From Catonia carolina (lineage: Eukaryota; Arthropoda; Insecta; Hemiptera; Achilidae): 64,000 bases of DNA. Below, piece by piece: positions 9,746-20,391 of the stretch. Each line of letters starts with the position of its first letter. Within the stretch, counting starts at the first letter, position 1. A model generated the notes under the pieces. The model saw only the letters and a program-made list of their open reading frames with translations, was not told the DNA's origin and searched no databases. A program made the translations under genes and the position numbers. Where the stretch lies: positions 15,047,774-15,111,773 of the forward strand of contig JAQMRL010000014.1 in assembly GCA_035578175.1 (NCBI GenBank), given 5' to 3'.

Positions 9746-12130
9746 AAATAAATTGTAAATGTATAATTTTGTTATTTTATTAAGACAGGTAAAAATTTGG
9801 CTAGAAACAAAATTCAAAATGTTATGAAATTGACTTATTTAGTACAAACATATAAAATTTGAATTAAGGTGCAATTTGGAAAAAATTTAAATTTAATTAA
9901 TTTGAAATTATTTAAGGTCTATCTCAGAGTAATATTTAATATTAGGAGGTAATCAAGAATTATACCTCATGTTACTTATAGCTTTTGTGAAAAATTTGTA
10001 CAATAGATCAGAATATTTCATGTCAAAGTAACTTTTACCGGTAATATTAGATGACCAATCGAACAATGAAAGACCCTTTTTAAGCCTAAATTTTATTCCT
10101 TATAAGTAAGTTAAAAATTTTGTTATGTTAATTTTATGTTAATTTGAATGGAAGATTTGAACTCTGGATGAAATTCTAAGCAATTTGAATCCAAATTTTA
10201 TAAAATTCTGTAAAGTATAAAGATTATTAGGTTAATTTCTTATAAAAATGCGTATATCGGCTATTAAGCTAATTACGTTAATTACACGAAGTAGGAATAA
10301 TTCTTGAAGCATAGAACGATTTATTTCGATGTAATATGTGGTTTTGAATATTATAATGTAATTAAAAATTTTAGAGAATTTATTTGAACGACAAATTTGA
10401 TATTTTAATTAAAAACACATGTATAAGTATAGGAGAACAGTGTGTCAGATTTTAATTAATTACAATAGTTTGGTCAATAATTTTAAAAAAATGAAAGGAT
10501 ATGCTAATGTATAAAGATCCGCTGAATAGTTTGATATTTTTTAAGATACAAAAATATGTATGGTAACTTTGTAATTAAGCCGTAAAAATAAGCTTTTATC
10601 GTATGATAATGACAATGTTAATTAGTGTCATTATACTTTAATTAATGAGTATTTTTAAAATGCAATTAGATAAAAAGATGTATTTTGTTGATATCTTTAA
10701 GATTCGTATACCTAGAAATGTTAAAATGTTAATAATAAAAAGTTATTTGAAATATTTTACGGTTTCATAAAACAATTATTTTATGGAATTTTAGACAAAA
10801 TTAAATTATGTGATTATTAAAAAACTAACGATCCGATATAAAAAAGAAAAACACCTTTGTAATCAGCAGAAAAAACCCTTGAATTTGATGTAGGGCTCAA
10901 TGCTGTTCTTGTAAATTTAAATTTTTGTTATAGATAATATTAGAGTGGGGATGGACTTCTCTCATGGTTGAATTGCCAACCTCACGCACAGTAATAAATC
11001 ACATAGAGTATTAAAATTATATAAATGTCAAATGATGTTAAGTTATGTTCTATAAGCTTTATTGTAATAAGAAAAACTTACATATTGTCTATTTTAAGTT
11101 ATCACTTATTTATATTGTTTTGTTTCACCTTAAATTGTTTGTTATTAGCAATTTTCATTGGGAAAAAATGTATGATTAATCTGCACAGGTTGGCACTTAC
11201 TTTTTGTAGATGTAATTTTCAACCAAAAATTCAAGGAGTCCTCTCTTAGACACGATGCGTAACAGACGTATTTTAAAATTGCTCGTAAAATGTTTTATAT
11301 AGTAGTATGGAGGGGATCAAGTATTCTGTATTTAGGGCCGATATGTTTAGGCCATATGTGAGAGAAATAAATTGTTAAATTTTATTTAAAGTAGTGTCAA
11401 CTATAAAAAAAAATTATTTATTTTAATAATGCAAATTAACGGAAGTGATGTCAATTGTGGAATTAAATACATCAAGTGTTTCAATGGTGTTCTATGTTTT
11501 ATAAGCAAATAGTGTTTTGTGCTAAATATTTTTTTTTATAAATGTGTTTGGGTAATCTGCGTATAATAACCACCTGTTAATTTTATGGATATCCAAATTA
11601 AAGATAAGTAACTAATTTTAAGCAATTTTTGTAACAAAATTTTATATGCCTAATTTGTATTTAGCATTTACTAACAAATTTAATATGATTGGTTAATAAT
11701 TTAAAAGATCTGTTTGTCTATAAGCTAATTCACTGAGTTCAAAGTTCCCATCCCTGTCTGTATTAAAGAATTTTTTTTATTATTTATTTTATTTTTGGTT
11801 GAATGATTTTAGGCAAGTTCTGTCTTGTAATGTTGATCATGGCTTACTTTTATTGTTTCATTATGATAAATGATTTTGGTATTATGATTCTATTCTCTTT
11901 TGTTGTAACGGCTATCAGGGTAGTTTTATTAATAGACTACTATAGAGCTTCTAACTCTATTGAAGTAGTAAAATGTAAATTAAAAAGTTTATGTTTTATC
12001 TTTTTTATTAATATTTTTAATAAATTTCGATTAATTTGTTACATTTTAAAATTGTAGTTTGATTTATTGATTGATGAAATTCCAATATCCCTTGTATGTA
12101 AGCATTGTGATATGAACTTTGTTTTATAAT
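9746..12130. other. unassigned AT-rich, repeat-poor DNA
   Basis: About 2.4 kb in which I recognise no repeat family of this window and no protein domain. The ORFs (for example 11025-11249 and 11803-12057) are hydrophobic low-complexity readings of AT-rich DNA. It may be intergenic or intronic. Confidence 0.4.
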
Positions 12131-12852
12131 ATTTAGTTAATTGTATTCGGAGGGTTTTTCGAGCTGTCAAAATGGTTGTTGTTTCTAGAACTTGAGTCTA
12201 GAAAGTTTTTTTTTATTTTTATTTATTTGATTTTTATATATCACAATCCTTACATCTATTTAGATTAAGCTTATTTTCAGCGTTCCTGTCATTGGGGTAA
12301 AGGAGAATGGATTTTGATTGAATGGACCGCTTGTCGTCTGTCAAACTGTTCTGTTTCCGAATCAGCTGTTTTCTGTCAGATCGATTTGTTTACATGATCA
12401 GCTGACAAGGCAGATATAGGTTAATGTAACCTTACTGTATGTTTGTTTAATGTAGCTTACCTTTTTCTAAATTTAAATTTGTCTTGAGTTTTCTGCTTTT
12501 TAATTAATATTTTGTTTTATTTTATTTACATTTCGTATTTATATTATTTCATTGTGATGTTGTTTTTGTTTTAAAATCGCGAGTTTAAGATTTTTTTTTA
12601 TTTTTATTTTTTTTTATTTTTATTTTTATTTGGAATACAATTTGGAATTTCGACTTGGATATTTTGGATTGATGTTTAATGGGTCTCCAGTTGCCCTGCT
12701 TGGATGATAACCAAGGTAAGTTCGGTCAATAGTGGCATCCTGACCGTGGTCATTTTTTGTTTACTTTAAGTTTCTTTTTCAGGTGACACCCCAACACCTG
12801 TTTTTGATGTGTCAGTCGGCTGGTGTGTCGGCATTTGACTGTTACATTAAAT
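12131..12852 (+). mobile_element. probable right part of an LTR
   Basis: The sequence directly left of a perfect tRNA-Lys primer-binding site should be the 5' LTR of a gypsy-like or other LTR retroelement. It ends GTTACATTAAAT. The left boundary is uncertain; an AGTTAATTG near 12134 is one candidate. Inside are T-rich tracts and a plausible splice pair (AAGGTAAGTTCG at 12712, TTTTTCAGGTGAC at 12778). No gag or pol follows, because the downstream side is a LINE relic from about 12950. It is therefore a truncated retroelement. Confidence 0.4.
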
Positions 12853-12870
12853 TGGCGCCCAACGTGGGGC
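12853..12870 (+). other. retroelement primer-binding site (tRNA-Lys)
   Basis: TGGCGCCCAACGTGGGGC is an exact 18-nt complement to the 3' end of animal tRNA-Lys (the Lys1,2 type primer). Chance occurrence of 18 specific bases is negligible in this AT-rich DNA. It identifies the adjacent sequence as a 5' LTR end. Confidence 0.75.
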
Positions 12871-12949
12871 TGATTCGTTCTGTCCTATGTTGTGGTCCAT
12901 TTCTTTCCATTGTTTTTGTTTTTGTCGTCCGTCATCGGCTGACTGTTAC

Positions 12950-13390
12950 AATATTCAATTAACGTTTTACAAAGTGACTGAACAATGAACTCGCCACGAA
13001 TAGCTTCGTTACGTACTCTGTCTAACCTTTGACTCCTTGCAAAAATCTCATTTCAGCTGCTTGTATACGAGATTCATTTTTCTGTAATGACACCCATGTT
13101 CACTCCCGTATGTTATGAGTGGTACAGCCATTGCTTTATAAAATTTACTTTGGGTGTACTGTCTCGTTTTCTTTCCTATTATCCTTAGAATAGAACCGCA
13201 TACTGCGCTGAATTTTGCCAGTTTCTCACTCTGAAAGTACTATGATATCTCTGTAACCTTACACTTTCTGTTGTCAACCTTCTTGAAAATGGACGTTATG
13301 TAGGCTTCCTACCATTCTTGAGTAATTGTTCGCCACTCAATACTGTTCAAAAGATTCTGTAAATAATACGGAATAGTTTTCTGGTCCCGT
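12950..13390 (-). pseudogene. degraded RTE-like LINE, internally deleted
   Basis: Minus-strand frames give LLNSIEWRTITQEWQEAY and ITSIFKKVDNRKCK (the RT finger motif W.EAYITPIFKKGD..KC). These are followed by KFYKAMAVPLITYGSEHGC and RLDRVRNEAIRGEFIVQSLC (thumb and C-terminal region). The palm with the catalytic FADD is missing between them, and frames shift repeatedly. It is too decayed to encode a product. Confidence 0.55.
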
Positions 13391-13927
13391 ATTTAATGAG
13401 ATTTGGTGCGATTCCACCCAAACAGCGGACTGTGTGTTGCTTAAAGTTTTTGAGAGAAAATAACGACCCCAAATGTGACCGCACCTTTTCTTGAGCATTG
13501 TTTTATGTGGTGCTGAATATGTAAAAGCTAAGAGTGGCATGGGATAGGAACCTCTCCCTACTTCACTTTAACCATAACCTTTTCCTATGGGACCTCCTAT
13601 CATCCTTTCATAGTACAAAGCAAAACTGTATCCCTTCTTCACATCCCTTTTATCTTCCACAATTTCCCTATTACAGTAACATAAACGCCTATTGTATTCC
13701 CGTACTTAATATTTCGGGAAAATTCCACAAATGCCAGACATCGCATTAAAGGTTATGTGACCTTTAACTATGATCCGGTCGTTAATATTGACCTTTTTTG
13801 TTCTTGATCAACCCACAAAATTGTTAAACAGCTAATAAGGTTAATAATTCATGATCTATTTATACGCCTCATATTAGCTGGAAATTTTAGCACAAATGCC
13901 AAAACCGGAGTCCGTTTATATTTTGGT
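13391..13927. other. unassigned DNA
   Basis: No recognised gene. The minus ORF at 13337-13540 begins in the LINE relic and has no domain. The plus ORF at 13534-13749 has no domain. Confidence 0.35.
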
Positions 13928-14090
13928 GCCGGCCGCATTGGCGTAGTTGGTAACGTGCTCGTCTCTTATCATGCGGTCTTGGGTTCAAATCCCATTCAGG
14001 CACGGCATATTTTCATACGTTACAGTCTGCATTAGCAGTAATTGCAGAACAGTAGAACGTTAAACCAAAAAAAAAAAATAATAATAATAA
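13928..14090 (+). mobile_element. tRNA-derived SINE-T1 copy
   Basis: It begins GCCGGCCGCATTGGCGTAG, with A-box, B-box (GGGTTCAAATCCC) and GGCACGGCA. The CATACGTTAC block is joined early to GTCTGCATTAGCAG (short internal deletion). It ends in GAACGTTAAACC, a 12-nt A-run and (AAT)n. Confidence 0.8.
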
Positions 14091-14374
14091 TTATATGTTT
14101 GTAGTGTCTGCAATTTTCATGATAAATTAACGACTCAAATTTTTAGAGGGTCCAAGTTGGCAACCTTGGAAACATTTTAGCAGTCACGCGCAGTCGCTGT
14201 GAGATTAATAAGAGTGATGACGTAGCTGGTCCCCAACAACTCGGCCGGTGCGTAGTAACGGTAGGATTATTGCATTGTTTTTAACAATATAGCTGTTCAG
14301 GTATGTTTACATGGGAAATCGATTTTAATTTTAATAATTCTTCGTTTGCGGCCTAAAATTTTTTTCCAAGTAGG
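14091..14374. other. 3' flank of the THAP gene
   Basis: Non-repetitive in this window, with a GC-richer patch at 14180-14260. On the minus strand it lies downstream of the THAP reading frame and may be its 3' UTR. No polyadenylation signal was assigned. Confidence 0.3.
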
Positions 14375-15042
14375 CTAACTTGTTTTTCTTTCTTTCAATT
14401 CGGCGTTTTCACGTTTTAAGAGAATTGTTTCTTCTGACTGCACAACTTTCAAATTTGGCGGTTCTTCATTAAAACGAGGCCTACCTTCTTCTACCGCTAT
14501 CCCTCCATTTTGTGAACTACCTGTGTTGTAATTGGATGATGAGTTTAAAATATCATAAACTTCCTTACGAGCGTTTCGTTTCTCTGCTCGATTTTTACGT
14601 TCACTACAAGTCCGGTTTACCGAATCTAGAACGACACTAAAAATTGGAAAATTGAAGTAGGGAACTGAATTCGCTTTTAGGGCACGTTTTAATGGAAGAT
14701 GTAGCAACTCTGACTTTAAATCGCATACGTAATCCGATTCGTCGAAATTACTGAACACACGCGACCATTTTTTTTTTTTGTTTAACGTCCGACTGTTCTG
14801 CAATTACTGCTAATGCAGACGGTGAATGATGAAATGATTTTTTGTAACGTATGAAAAAATGCCGTGCCTGAATGGGATTCGAACCCAAGCAGAAAATCAG
14901 CAGAAAATGAATCGGCCCGCTTGTAAGCATTTATCCACTTCAATCTAGTTTCACTGGCCTTTGGAAAACGGTGGAACTTAATGCCAAACTCCTTTTGGTG
15001 TCTATCGTGATTAGAACACCCGGCAATCGCACAACACACCAT
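14375..15042 (-). pseudogene. THAP-domain protein gene interrupted by a SINE
   Basis: The first frame starts at ATG 15042: MVCCAIAGCSNHDRH, then KFHRFPKASETRLKWINAYK. This is the N-terminal half of a THAP zinc finger (C-x4-C, conserved Phe-Pro and Trp), a C2CH DNA-binding domain. At about 14890 it runs into a SINE. After the SINE another frame resumes with RVFSNFDESDYVCDLKSELL, LPLKRALKANSVPYFNFP and a Glu/Lys-rich tail (SEETILLKRENAELKE, probably coiled coil), ending at 14375. The second zinc pair, normally C-x2-H as in VCSxHF, reads VFSNF, so both ligands are lost. THAP proteins include host regulators and P-element-like transposases; the length here cannot decide between them. The disruption and lost ligands indicate a pseudogene. 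Confidence 0.65.
14768..14890 (-). mobile_element. SINE-T1 copy, 5' truncated at the B-box
   Basis: The plus strand reads TTTAACGTCCGACTGTTC through GCCGTGCCTGAATGGGATTC and stops at GAACCCAA. The copy therefore begins at the B-box and lacks the A-box half. Its A-run end lies toward 14768. It splits the THAP reading frame in the same orientation as the gene. Confidence 0.8.
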
Positions 15043-16080
15043 TATTAAAGACTAGTAAACATCACAGACCGCGACACGTACCCATCGTGCGTCGGCTGTG
15101 GCTGGTGACCAGTGACGTCAGGGGCGGGGCTTGTCACTACGCATATTGTTGATGATCCCTACCGTTTAGTAAAGTTCGTTTAAGTGTCAACAATGTTTAA
15201 AAATTTTCAAATAATGTCAGTCATTATGTATTAAAATAAATCGATATACAACACCAAATGGTGTTCAAAAAAGATTAATAAACTTGTACCTTGCCCCTTG
15301 TAGATACGATTACCGTGTAATAAGATAACGGTAAGTATTAGATTACCGTTTCGGTTGAGTGTCAACCGATTATTAAAGATTATTAAGTACTCCCTGGAAC
15401 AACTATAACGTGCTTCCCAACAAATTTGACGTAGACTATAGGAAAATTACCATTGGACAACGTACTGTTAACATTAATCTTATTATAAGGGTGTAATTTA
15501 ATTTTTATTACTCAAGTCGTTAGGAAACAGAATAAAAATGAGTCTACAAAAGATTTTTGTGGCTAATAATTTAATTATTAATAAAAAAGTCAAAAATGTC
15601 ATTTAATTTCGATTTAGCGCGGTATATAAGAAAAATATTTCGCTTCCATTGTTGAACGTTAATCGGGCGTGTAAAATGGTCAGTTTATTTTCACTTTTTG
15701 ACATTACAGTACGAGAAACTGAGTTTGAATCCCACACTCTATTTAATTTTTTTTGCTGAATCATTTTATTAAAATTATTATTAAATAATTTGTTAAGTTA
15801 ATAAAAAAAATTTTAAGTTAGTTCAATTAAAAATTACGTATGATTTCAAATGTTTTTCGTTATTTAATTAATAGATCAATGATCAATTAACAAAAAAACA
15901 AAAATTAATAAGTAGGGACTCAAACTTACGGCCAACAAAACTCTACAAAAGATTAAAATCTATTGTATGCTGATAAGTTTCGTTATGCTGATAAGCACTC
16001 TTCTACTCAGTGAAGAAGGTAATGGTAAACCATCTTACAAACTAGCTGTATGGGTGATGACCTAAACTACAAAAAAATTT
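15043..16080. other. THAP 5' flank and unassigned DNA
   Basis: 15060-15150 is locally GC-rich (GACGTCAGGGGCGGGGC) and could be the promoter side of the minus-strand THAP gene. Beyond 15200 the DNA is AT-rich and unassigned, probably intronic for the tetraspanin gene. No further tetraspanin exon was recognised. Confidence 0.35.
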
Positions 16081-16262
16081 AGGCCGACCGCATTGGTGTA
16101 GTTGGTAACGTACTCGTCTCTCATCATGCGGTCGTGGGTTCGAATCCCACTCAGGCACGGCATATTTTCATGTTACAAAAAAATCATTTCATCATCATAC
16201 CGTTACACCCCAACGTCATCGCTAATAACCATTGCAGTTAATGTAACGTTCAATAAATAAAT
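16081..16262 (+). mobile_element. tRNA-derived SINE-T2 copy
   Basis: The tRNA-like head is as in SINE-T1 (GTAGTTGGTAACGTACTCG, GGGTTCGAATCCC). It is followed by a different body (CCGTTACACCCCAACGTCAT) and tail (GCAGTTAATGTAACGTTC, AATAAATAAATAAA). It ends about 30 bp from the tetraspanin splice donor, antisense to that gene, inside its intron. Confidence 0.8.
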
Positions 16263-16293
16263 AAAATAATGTATATAGGAAATGTGAACTTAC

Positions 16294-17210
16294 CTTGAGA
16301 ACTCCATTCCTGAGTTTTATTTTCATGAAAATCTTGAGGTCCATCCACACCACAGCACTGCAACTCCCTCTGCACATCATCCCATAATTGTGTAAAATCA
16401 TTATCCAAATTGTACTGAGTATTTAATTTATTTTTTAAAAACGGTCTCAATTCGGCAACGATCCATTCGAATCGATATATCCACAGTAATCCCAAAAGTC
16501 CATCACCGATTAGGAGTAAAAGAATCAAAAGCCAATATAAATTCAAAAGTCGTTCATTTAATCTTTGTGCACCTAAACACCCGATGAATTGTAGTAAACC
16601 GGATTGAAAAGATAATGCCAGATATGCGTAAAGAAAACTAGGTTGTGTCAAAGAAAGTCCAGGAATTAATAAACGTTTAGGCTCGAATAAAAATATCCAG
16701 GATGCTACTATACAAAAACCTAATACGCTTGCTAATAATACTGCGTTACACGTGTAAATCCACAGCCTGTAGTATCTCATCGCTTTTGATGATGTATTCA
16801 CTAATTTATTTACGTAAGATGACGATGATGAATTTGGTAAACCTAATGCAGGTGGATGATGGTAATGATAATTAGTGAACTGATGTTGTTTCGATTTTGA
16901 TGAAGTCGATGAAGTTATCGATAGTTGTTTAATCGTTATTTTTGTACTAATCGATTGTTGTTGTGTATTTGTGTTGTTTGTGTTGGTAGCTAACGCTGTA
17001 GATTCTGTAGATGTTCCTAAAACCATTACTGTCATTATCTAAAGTCCCTCCAGAATTTTAATGTCGTTATTCTTTTGGTGTCAATTTGTTTCTGTTGTTA
17101 TTTTCTTATGGTTTATGTGTATGTTATATTTTTGGTTGTGTTTGTGTGTTTTTCACTTTTTTGTAATTTGAAGTTTTAATCTTCTTTGGATAATCTTCTT
17201 GTGTCGTTAT
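16294..17210 (-). CDS. tetraspanin, first coding exon (5' part of gene)
   Basis: Translation starts at ATG 17035, with an in-frame TAG two codons upstream, and runs to a consensus splice donor (CTCAAG|GTAAGT) at 16294/16293. About 247 codons lie in this exon. A splice acceptor (TTTTTTCTGTTCCAG) ends at 17211, so the exon would be 17210-16294 with a 175-nt 5' UTR. Residues about 87-117 (RYYRLWIYTCNAVLLASV onward), 132-156 and 164-190 are the first three membrane segments. The large extracellular loop begins EWIVAELRPF and contains the tetraspanin CCG signature in RELQCCGVDGPQDF near residue 228. Tetraspanins organise membrane microdomains. The missing C-terminal part (rest of the loop, fourth segment) must lie in exons to the left; none was found in this window. 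The ~85-residue Ser/Thr/Asn-rich N-terminal tail is unusually long for the family. The paralogue was not assigned. Confidence 0.88.
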
Positions 17211-17292
17211 CTGGAACAGAAAAAATAATTTTTTATTTATTTAATTTATTGAGTAAAATACTCGTTACAATTCATTACTTTACTAAGCTATA
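17036..17292 (-). other. tetraspanin 5' UTR and intron boundary
   Basis: 17036-17210 is the inferred 5' UTR. 17211 onward is intron, with a pyrimidine-rich acceptor on the minus strand. A mariner insertion begins 82 bp upstream of the acceptor. Confidence 0.5.
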
Positions 17293-18048
17293 TACGAGGG
17301 CAGTCCAGAAAGTCTTGTCACGTTTCGCGTTGTAGCCGCTAGGGGCGGAGCTATCGCGGTCATTTTGGTGCCGCGGCGTTTCTCCGTTCAGTGGCTATCC
17401 AGCCGTGCTAGCGAGAGGTCTGTGTCGCTCTTCGTTGTTTTTCAACAACAATTTAAAATGTGTGCCGCAATTCAAAATCCCGCCAGTTGTGAAGTACGGT
17501 CGGTACAGGAAAGGAGTTCTTATCGATTTCTTGGAACGTAGCACAACAATAACCTCTGCAAGGTATTGTGAAACACTTGAAAAGTTAAGAAGAGCGATCC
17601 AAAACAAGCGCAGAGGAAAGTTGACTGGAAAAATTCTCTTTTTGCATGACAAAGCCCGACCACACACGGCAAATCGAACACGAGAAGTCCTGGATGCTTT
17701 CAAATGGGAGGTTTTCCCACATCCGCCATACAGTCCGGACCTTGCGCCCAGCGATTATCACTTGTTCCCGACAATGAAGACATGGCTTGCGACGCAGCGC
17801 TTTGACGACGACGCGAAGCTGCAGGAGGGTGTGACTAACTGGTTAAAATCACAGGCGGTAGACTTTTATGACGCCGGTATTTCAAAATTAGTTCACCGCT
17901 ATGATAAGTGTCTTAATTTGTTTGCTGATTATGTAGAAAAATAGCATTTTAGTTGCACTTTCAAATGTATATAACTTAATAAAATTTTTTTCTTTTACTT
18001 AGTTTTTCTTATTTCAACACGTGACAGACTTTCTGGACCGCCCCCGTA
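17293..18048 (+). mobile_element. mariner element, internally deleted
   Basis: Inverted ends TACGAGGGCAGTCCAGAAAG on the left and CTTTCTGGACCGCCCCCGTA on the right are flanked by TA duplications (17291-17292, 18049-18050). The length is 756 bp against about 1.3 kb for intact mariners. It lies in the intron upstream of the tetraspanin exon, antisense to that gene. Confidence 0.9.
17458..17944 (+). pseudogene. mariner transposase remnant
   Basis: Two frames are joined by a deletion at about 17505. The first, from ATG 17458, reads MCAAIQNPASCEVRSV, the start of the N-terminal helix-turn-helix. The second reads ARYCETLEKLRRAIQNKRRG, HDKARPHTA (second catalytic Asp), PPYSPDLAPSDYHLF (third catalytic Asp of the DD34D triad), and a C-terminus ending LFADYVEK at a TAG. 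The segment with most of the DNA-binding domain and the first catalytic Asp is deleted and the frames do not match. The copy is non-autonomous, though its intact ends could in principle be mobilised in trans. Confidence 0.9.
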
Positions 18049-18051
18049 TAA

Positions 18052-18441
18052 TTTGTTTAAGTCATCAGCCGAAAGGCTGGTTTGGACCTGTTGAGGTTTT
18101 ACTAAGTAAAACGAGGAGTAAGGTGGTTTACCTTGCCTTCCTTACTGAGTGGAAATGTACGCTCATCAGCTTGCCGGGCCCTCCGAAAAGCACGTATTTT
18201 CCACTATACAAAATACAACTCACTTTATACTCCACAGGGTCTGGTTGAAAAATGAAATTCATTACTTTCAAAGAATATTACTCTGATTAGTGTCTTTTAC
18301 ACCTCTACCTCTTCTGTTCTTAAATGATTAATTCATTTTATTGGCTGACCATGAGATAAGGAACAGAACTACTTATTTTAGTCCTGCAACAAACAGATTG
18401 AGTGTAAATAATTTGACACTCCACCTGTCTGTTATGGGCAG
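18052..18441 (-). mobile_element. SINE-B copy
   Basis: On the plus strand it begins TTTAAGTCATCAGCCGAAAG and runs to CACCTGTCTGTTATGGGCAG, the full ~390-bp span of this family. Orientation is set to minus because the end sharing GATGAC and the hairpin with the RTE LINE is the 3' end. It lies head to tail with the next copy, 11 bp away. Confidence 0.85.
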
Positions 18442-18452
18442 CTATGTATAAT

Positions 18453-18818
18453 GTGTTGTTGTTGTTGTTTAGGTCAACAGCCGAAAGGCTGGTTTGAACC
18501 TGTAGAGGTTTTACTAAGTAAAACGAGGAGTGAGGTGGTTTACCATTGCCTTCCTCCCTGAGTGGAAAAGTACGCTTAACAGCATGCCGGGCCCTCTGAA
18601 AAGCACATATTTTCCACTCTGCAAATGACACCTTCACTTCATTCACCACAGGGTCTGGCTGTATAGTGAAATTCATTACTTTCAGAGAAGATAACTCTGA
18701 CTAGTGTCTTTTACACCTCTACCTCTTCTGTTTTTAAACGATTCAGTCATTTAATTGGCTGACCATGTGATAAGAAACAGAACTATTTATTTTAGCCCTG
18801 CAACAAACAGATTATATC
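18453..18818 (-). mobile_element. SINE-B copy with (CAA)n tail
   Basis: Preceded by TTGTTGTTGTTGTT, so the 3' tail on the minus strand is (CAA)n. The body is nearly identical to the neighbouring copy but stops at AACAAACAGATT, short of the 5' end. The minus ORF at 18338-18676 starting MNFTIQPDPVVNEVKV is shared with other copies and is discussed as a finding. Confidence 0.85.
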
Positions 18819-18965
18819 TGTTTTATTATACTATATATAATATTATACTAATATTATTATATATAATATTATACTAATATTATACTATGTATAATATTTT
18901 TACCTAAATATACTTATACGCAAAAACTCTTCTTCACAAAGAGTTCTGTCCGCGCATAGGAATAT
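18819..18965. repeat. AT-only low-complexity tract and short flank
   Basis: 18822-18900 is built from repeated TATATAATATTATACTAA units. The remainder contains an AAACTCTTCTTCACAAAGAG short inverted repeat near 18925. Confidence 0.6.
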
Positions 18966-20121
18966 ACAAAAAAAATCTTGTGTAAAACACTTACACGGCT
19001 TTGTCTTGCCAAAGCAAATAATGAACAGTATAACCTAACATTAGAAATAAACAGAAAACAGAACCTTTTTTTAATCATGAGTGAAAGACGTAAAAAGAAC
19101 ATCAACCTGTTTGGCTTAAAAATACGGAAAATCACTCATTCACGCTAAACTAGGCTCTGTAGAGAAAAATGCTCTAAATAAAAGTTGTAGATCTTTTACC
19201 TTCCTTTAAATTTTTTAAATACACCTTTGTCGTAAAATGGCTGAAATCTTTTAAAAAAATCGATTTTTCACGTTTTGTGAGAAAAAAAACAGAAAATTGC
19301 TAAACAAAAAAAATATGTTCGAAATAAAAGTTGTAGGATTATAAATTCTCTACAACTTTATTGTATACATTTTTGCGCTAATGAATATTAAAGTTGCGAT
19401 CTTAAAAAACAATTTTTTTACGAGAAAACAACCTCTCCAAGAATTTCAGCAGACATGGGGCCTTCTCTATCTTGTCGAGCAAATAAAATGAGGTAAATAA
19501 GGCGATTTTAAAAAAAATCGTAGTAGCCGTTTTTGAGAAAATTGCAAAAAGTGCAAACTTACACGAATAAACTACTACTTCCGATTGACCGATTTTAATG
19601 AAAATTTTTGTGTCGGTTCCGGTAGTGGTGTAACTTAAGTTTCAAGTTCGTACGATTTTCAGTTTTTGAGATACAGTAATCCCTTGGTACCGCGGGTTTC
19701 AGTTATCCGCGGACTTTGTCCGTGGGCCTAAAACCTTAAAATACGTACGTTTTCTCGCCTTGTGTGCACCGTACTTGGTTGCGAAGTCATACAATTCTGA
19801 AAACATGTGTTTGAATAAATGTTTTGGCAACCGAATCTTGTTGAGTCACACACTAGTATGGCGACGGCCGCCATAAGTCATGCTAGATTTCCGCGTACTG
19901 TACATAGTAAGCCAGTCACCGGGTACCGGGCCCCGCCTGTAACACCTCACCCTCACCGCCATACGTACGTCCAGGCACCATACTGTAATTTCTCCGTACG
20001 TTTTCCTCCATTTGTCAGTCTTAACTTTTTCGTACGTACGTACAGTTCTTTGTGTGTTCGACCATCCTGAAATGAAGCCAAGCATTTCTTCACAAACCAT
20101 CAACGAGATCCTCAGCATGGC

Positions 20122-20288
20122 AACGCATTGGCTGACCACGTGTTGGAGACGGATCCAGTCATGGAAAGGGCCCTTCAATTCAAAAGAGGACTCAGAAGCT
20201 GATGGTAACATACGAAGAAGTCCACAAGGAGTTTGAAAAGAAGAAGAAGAAGCAAAGAGCCATAACTAACTATTTTAAAGCAACTTAA
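20122..20288 (+). pseudogene. pogo/Tigger transposase C-terminus with PIP-box
   Basis: The frame NALADHVLETDPVMERALQF then, after one frameshift near 20195, KLMVTYEEVHKEFEKKKKK and QRAITNYFKAT followed by TAA. QRAITNYF fits the PCNA-interaction motif Q-x-x-I/L-x-x-F/Y-F/Y. A C-terminal PCNA-binding motif is known for Drosophila pogo transposase. The same C-terminus ends copy 2, so it is the family's true end. The catalytic domain is absent. Confidence 0.7.
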
Positions 20289-20391
20289 ATTTTTTACTCG
20301 TACATTATTGTATTTATTAAATATTCATAGATTATAATAATGGTAAAATGTTCCTAAAACTGTTAAACACTTAAAACGACTACAGGACTTT

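Noticed and set aside
11803..12057. 84-codon hydrophobic ORF as a membrane protein
   Set aside because: Very AT-rich, Ile/Phe/Leu low-complexity composition expected by chance. No family motif, no splice context.
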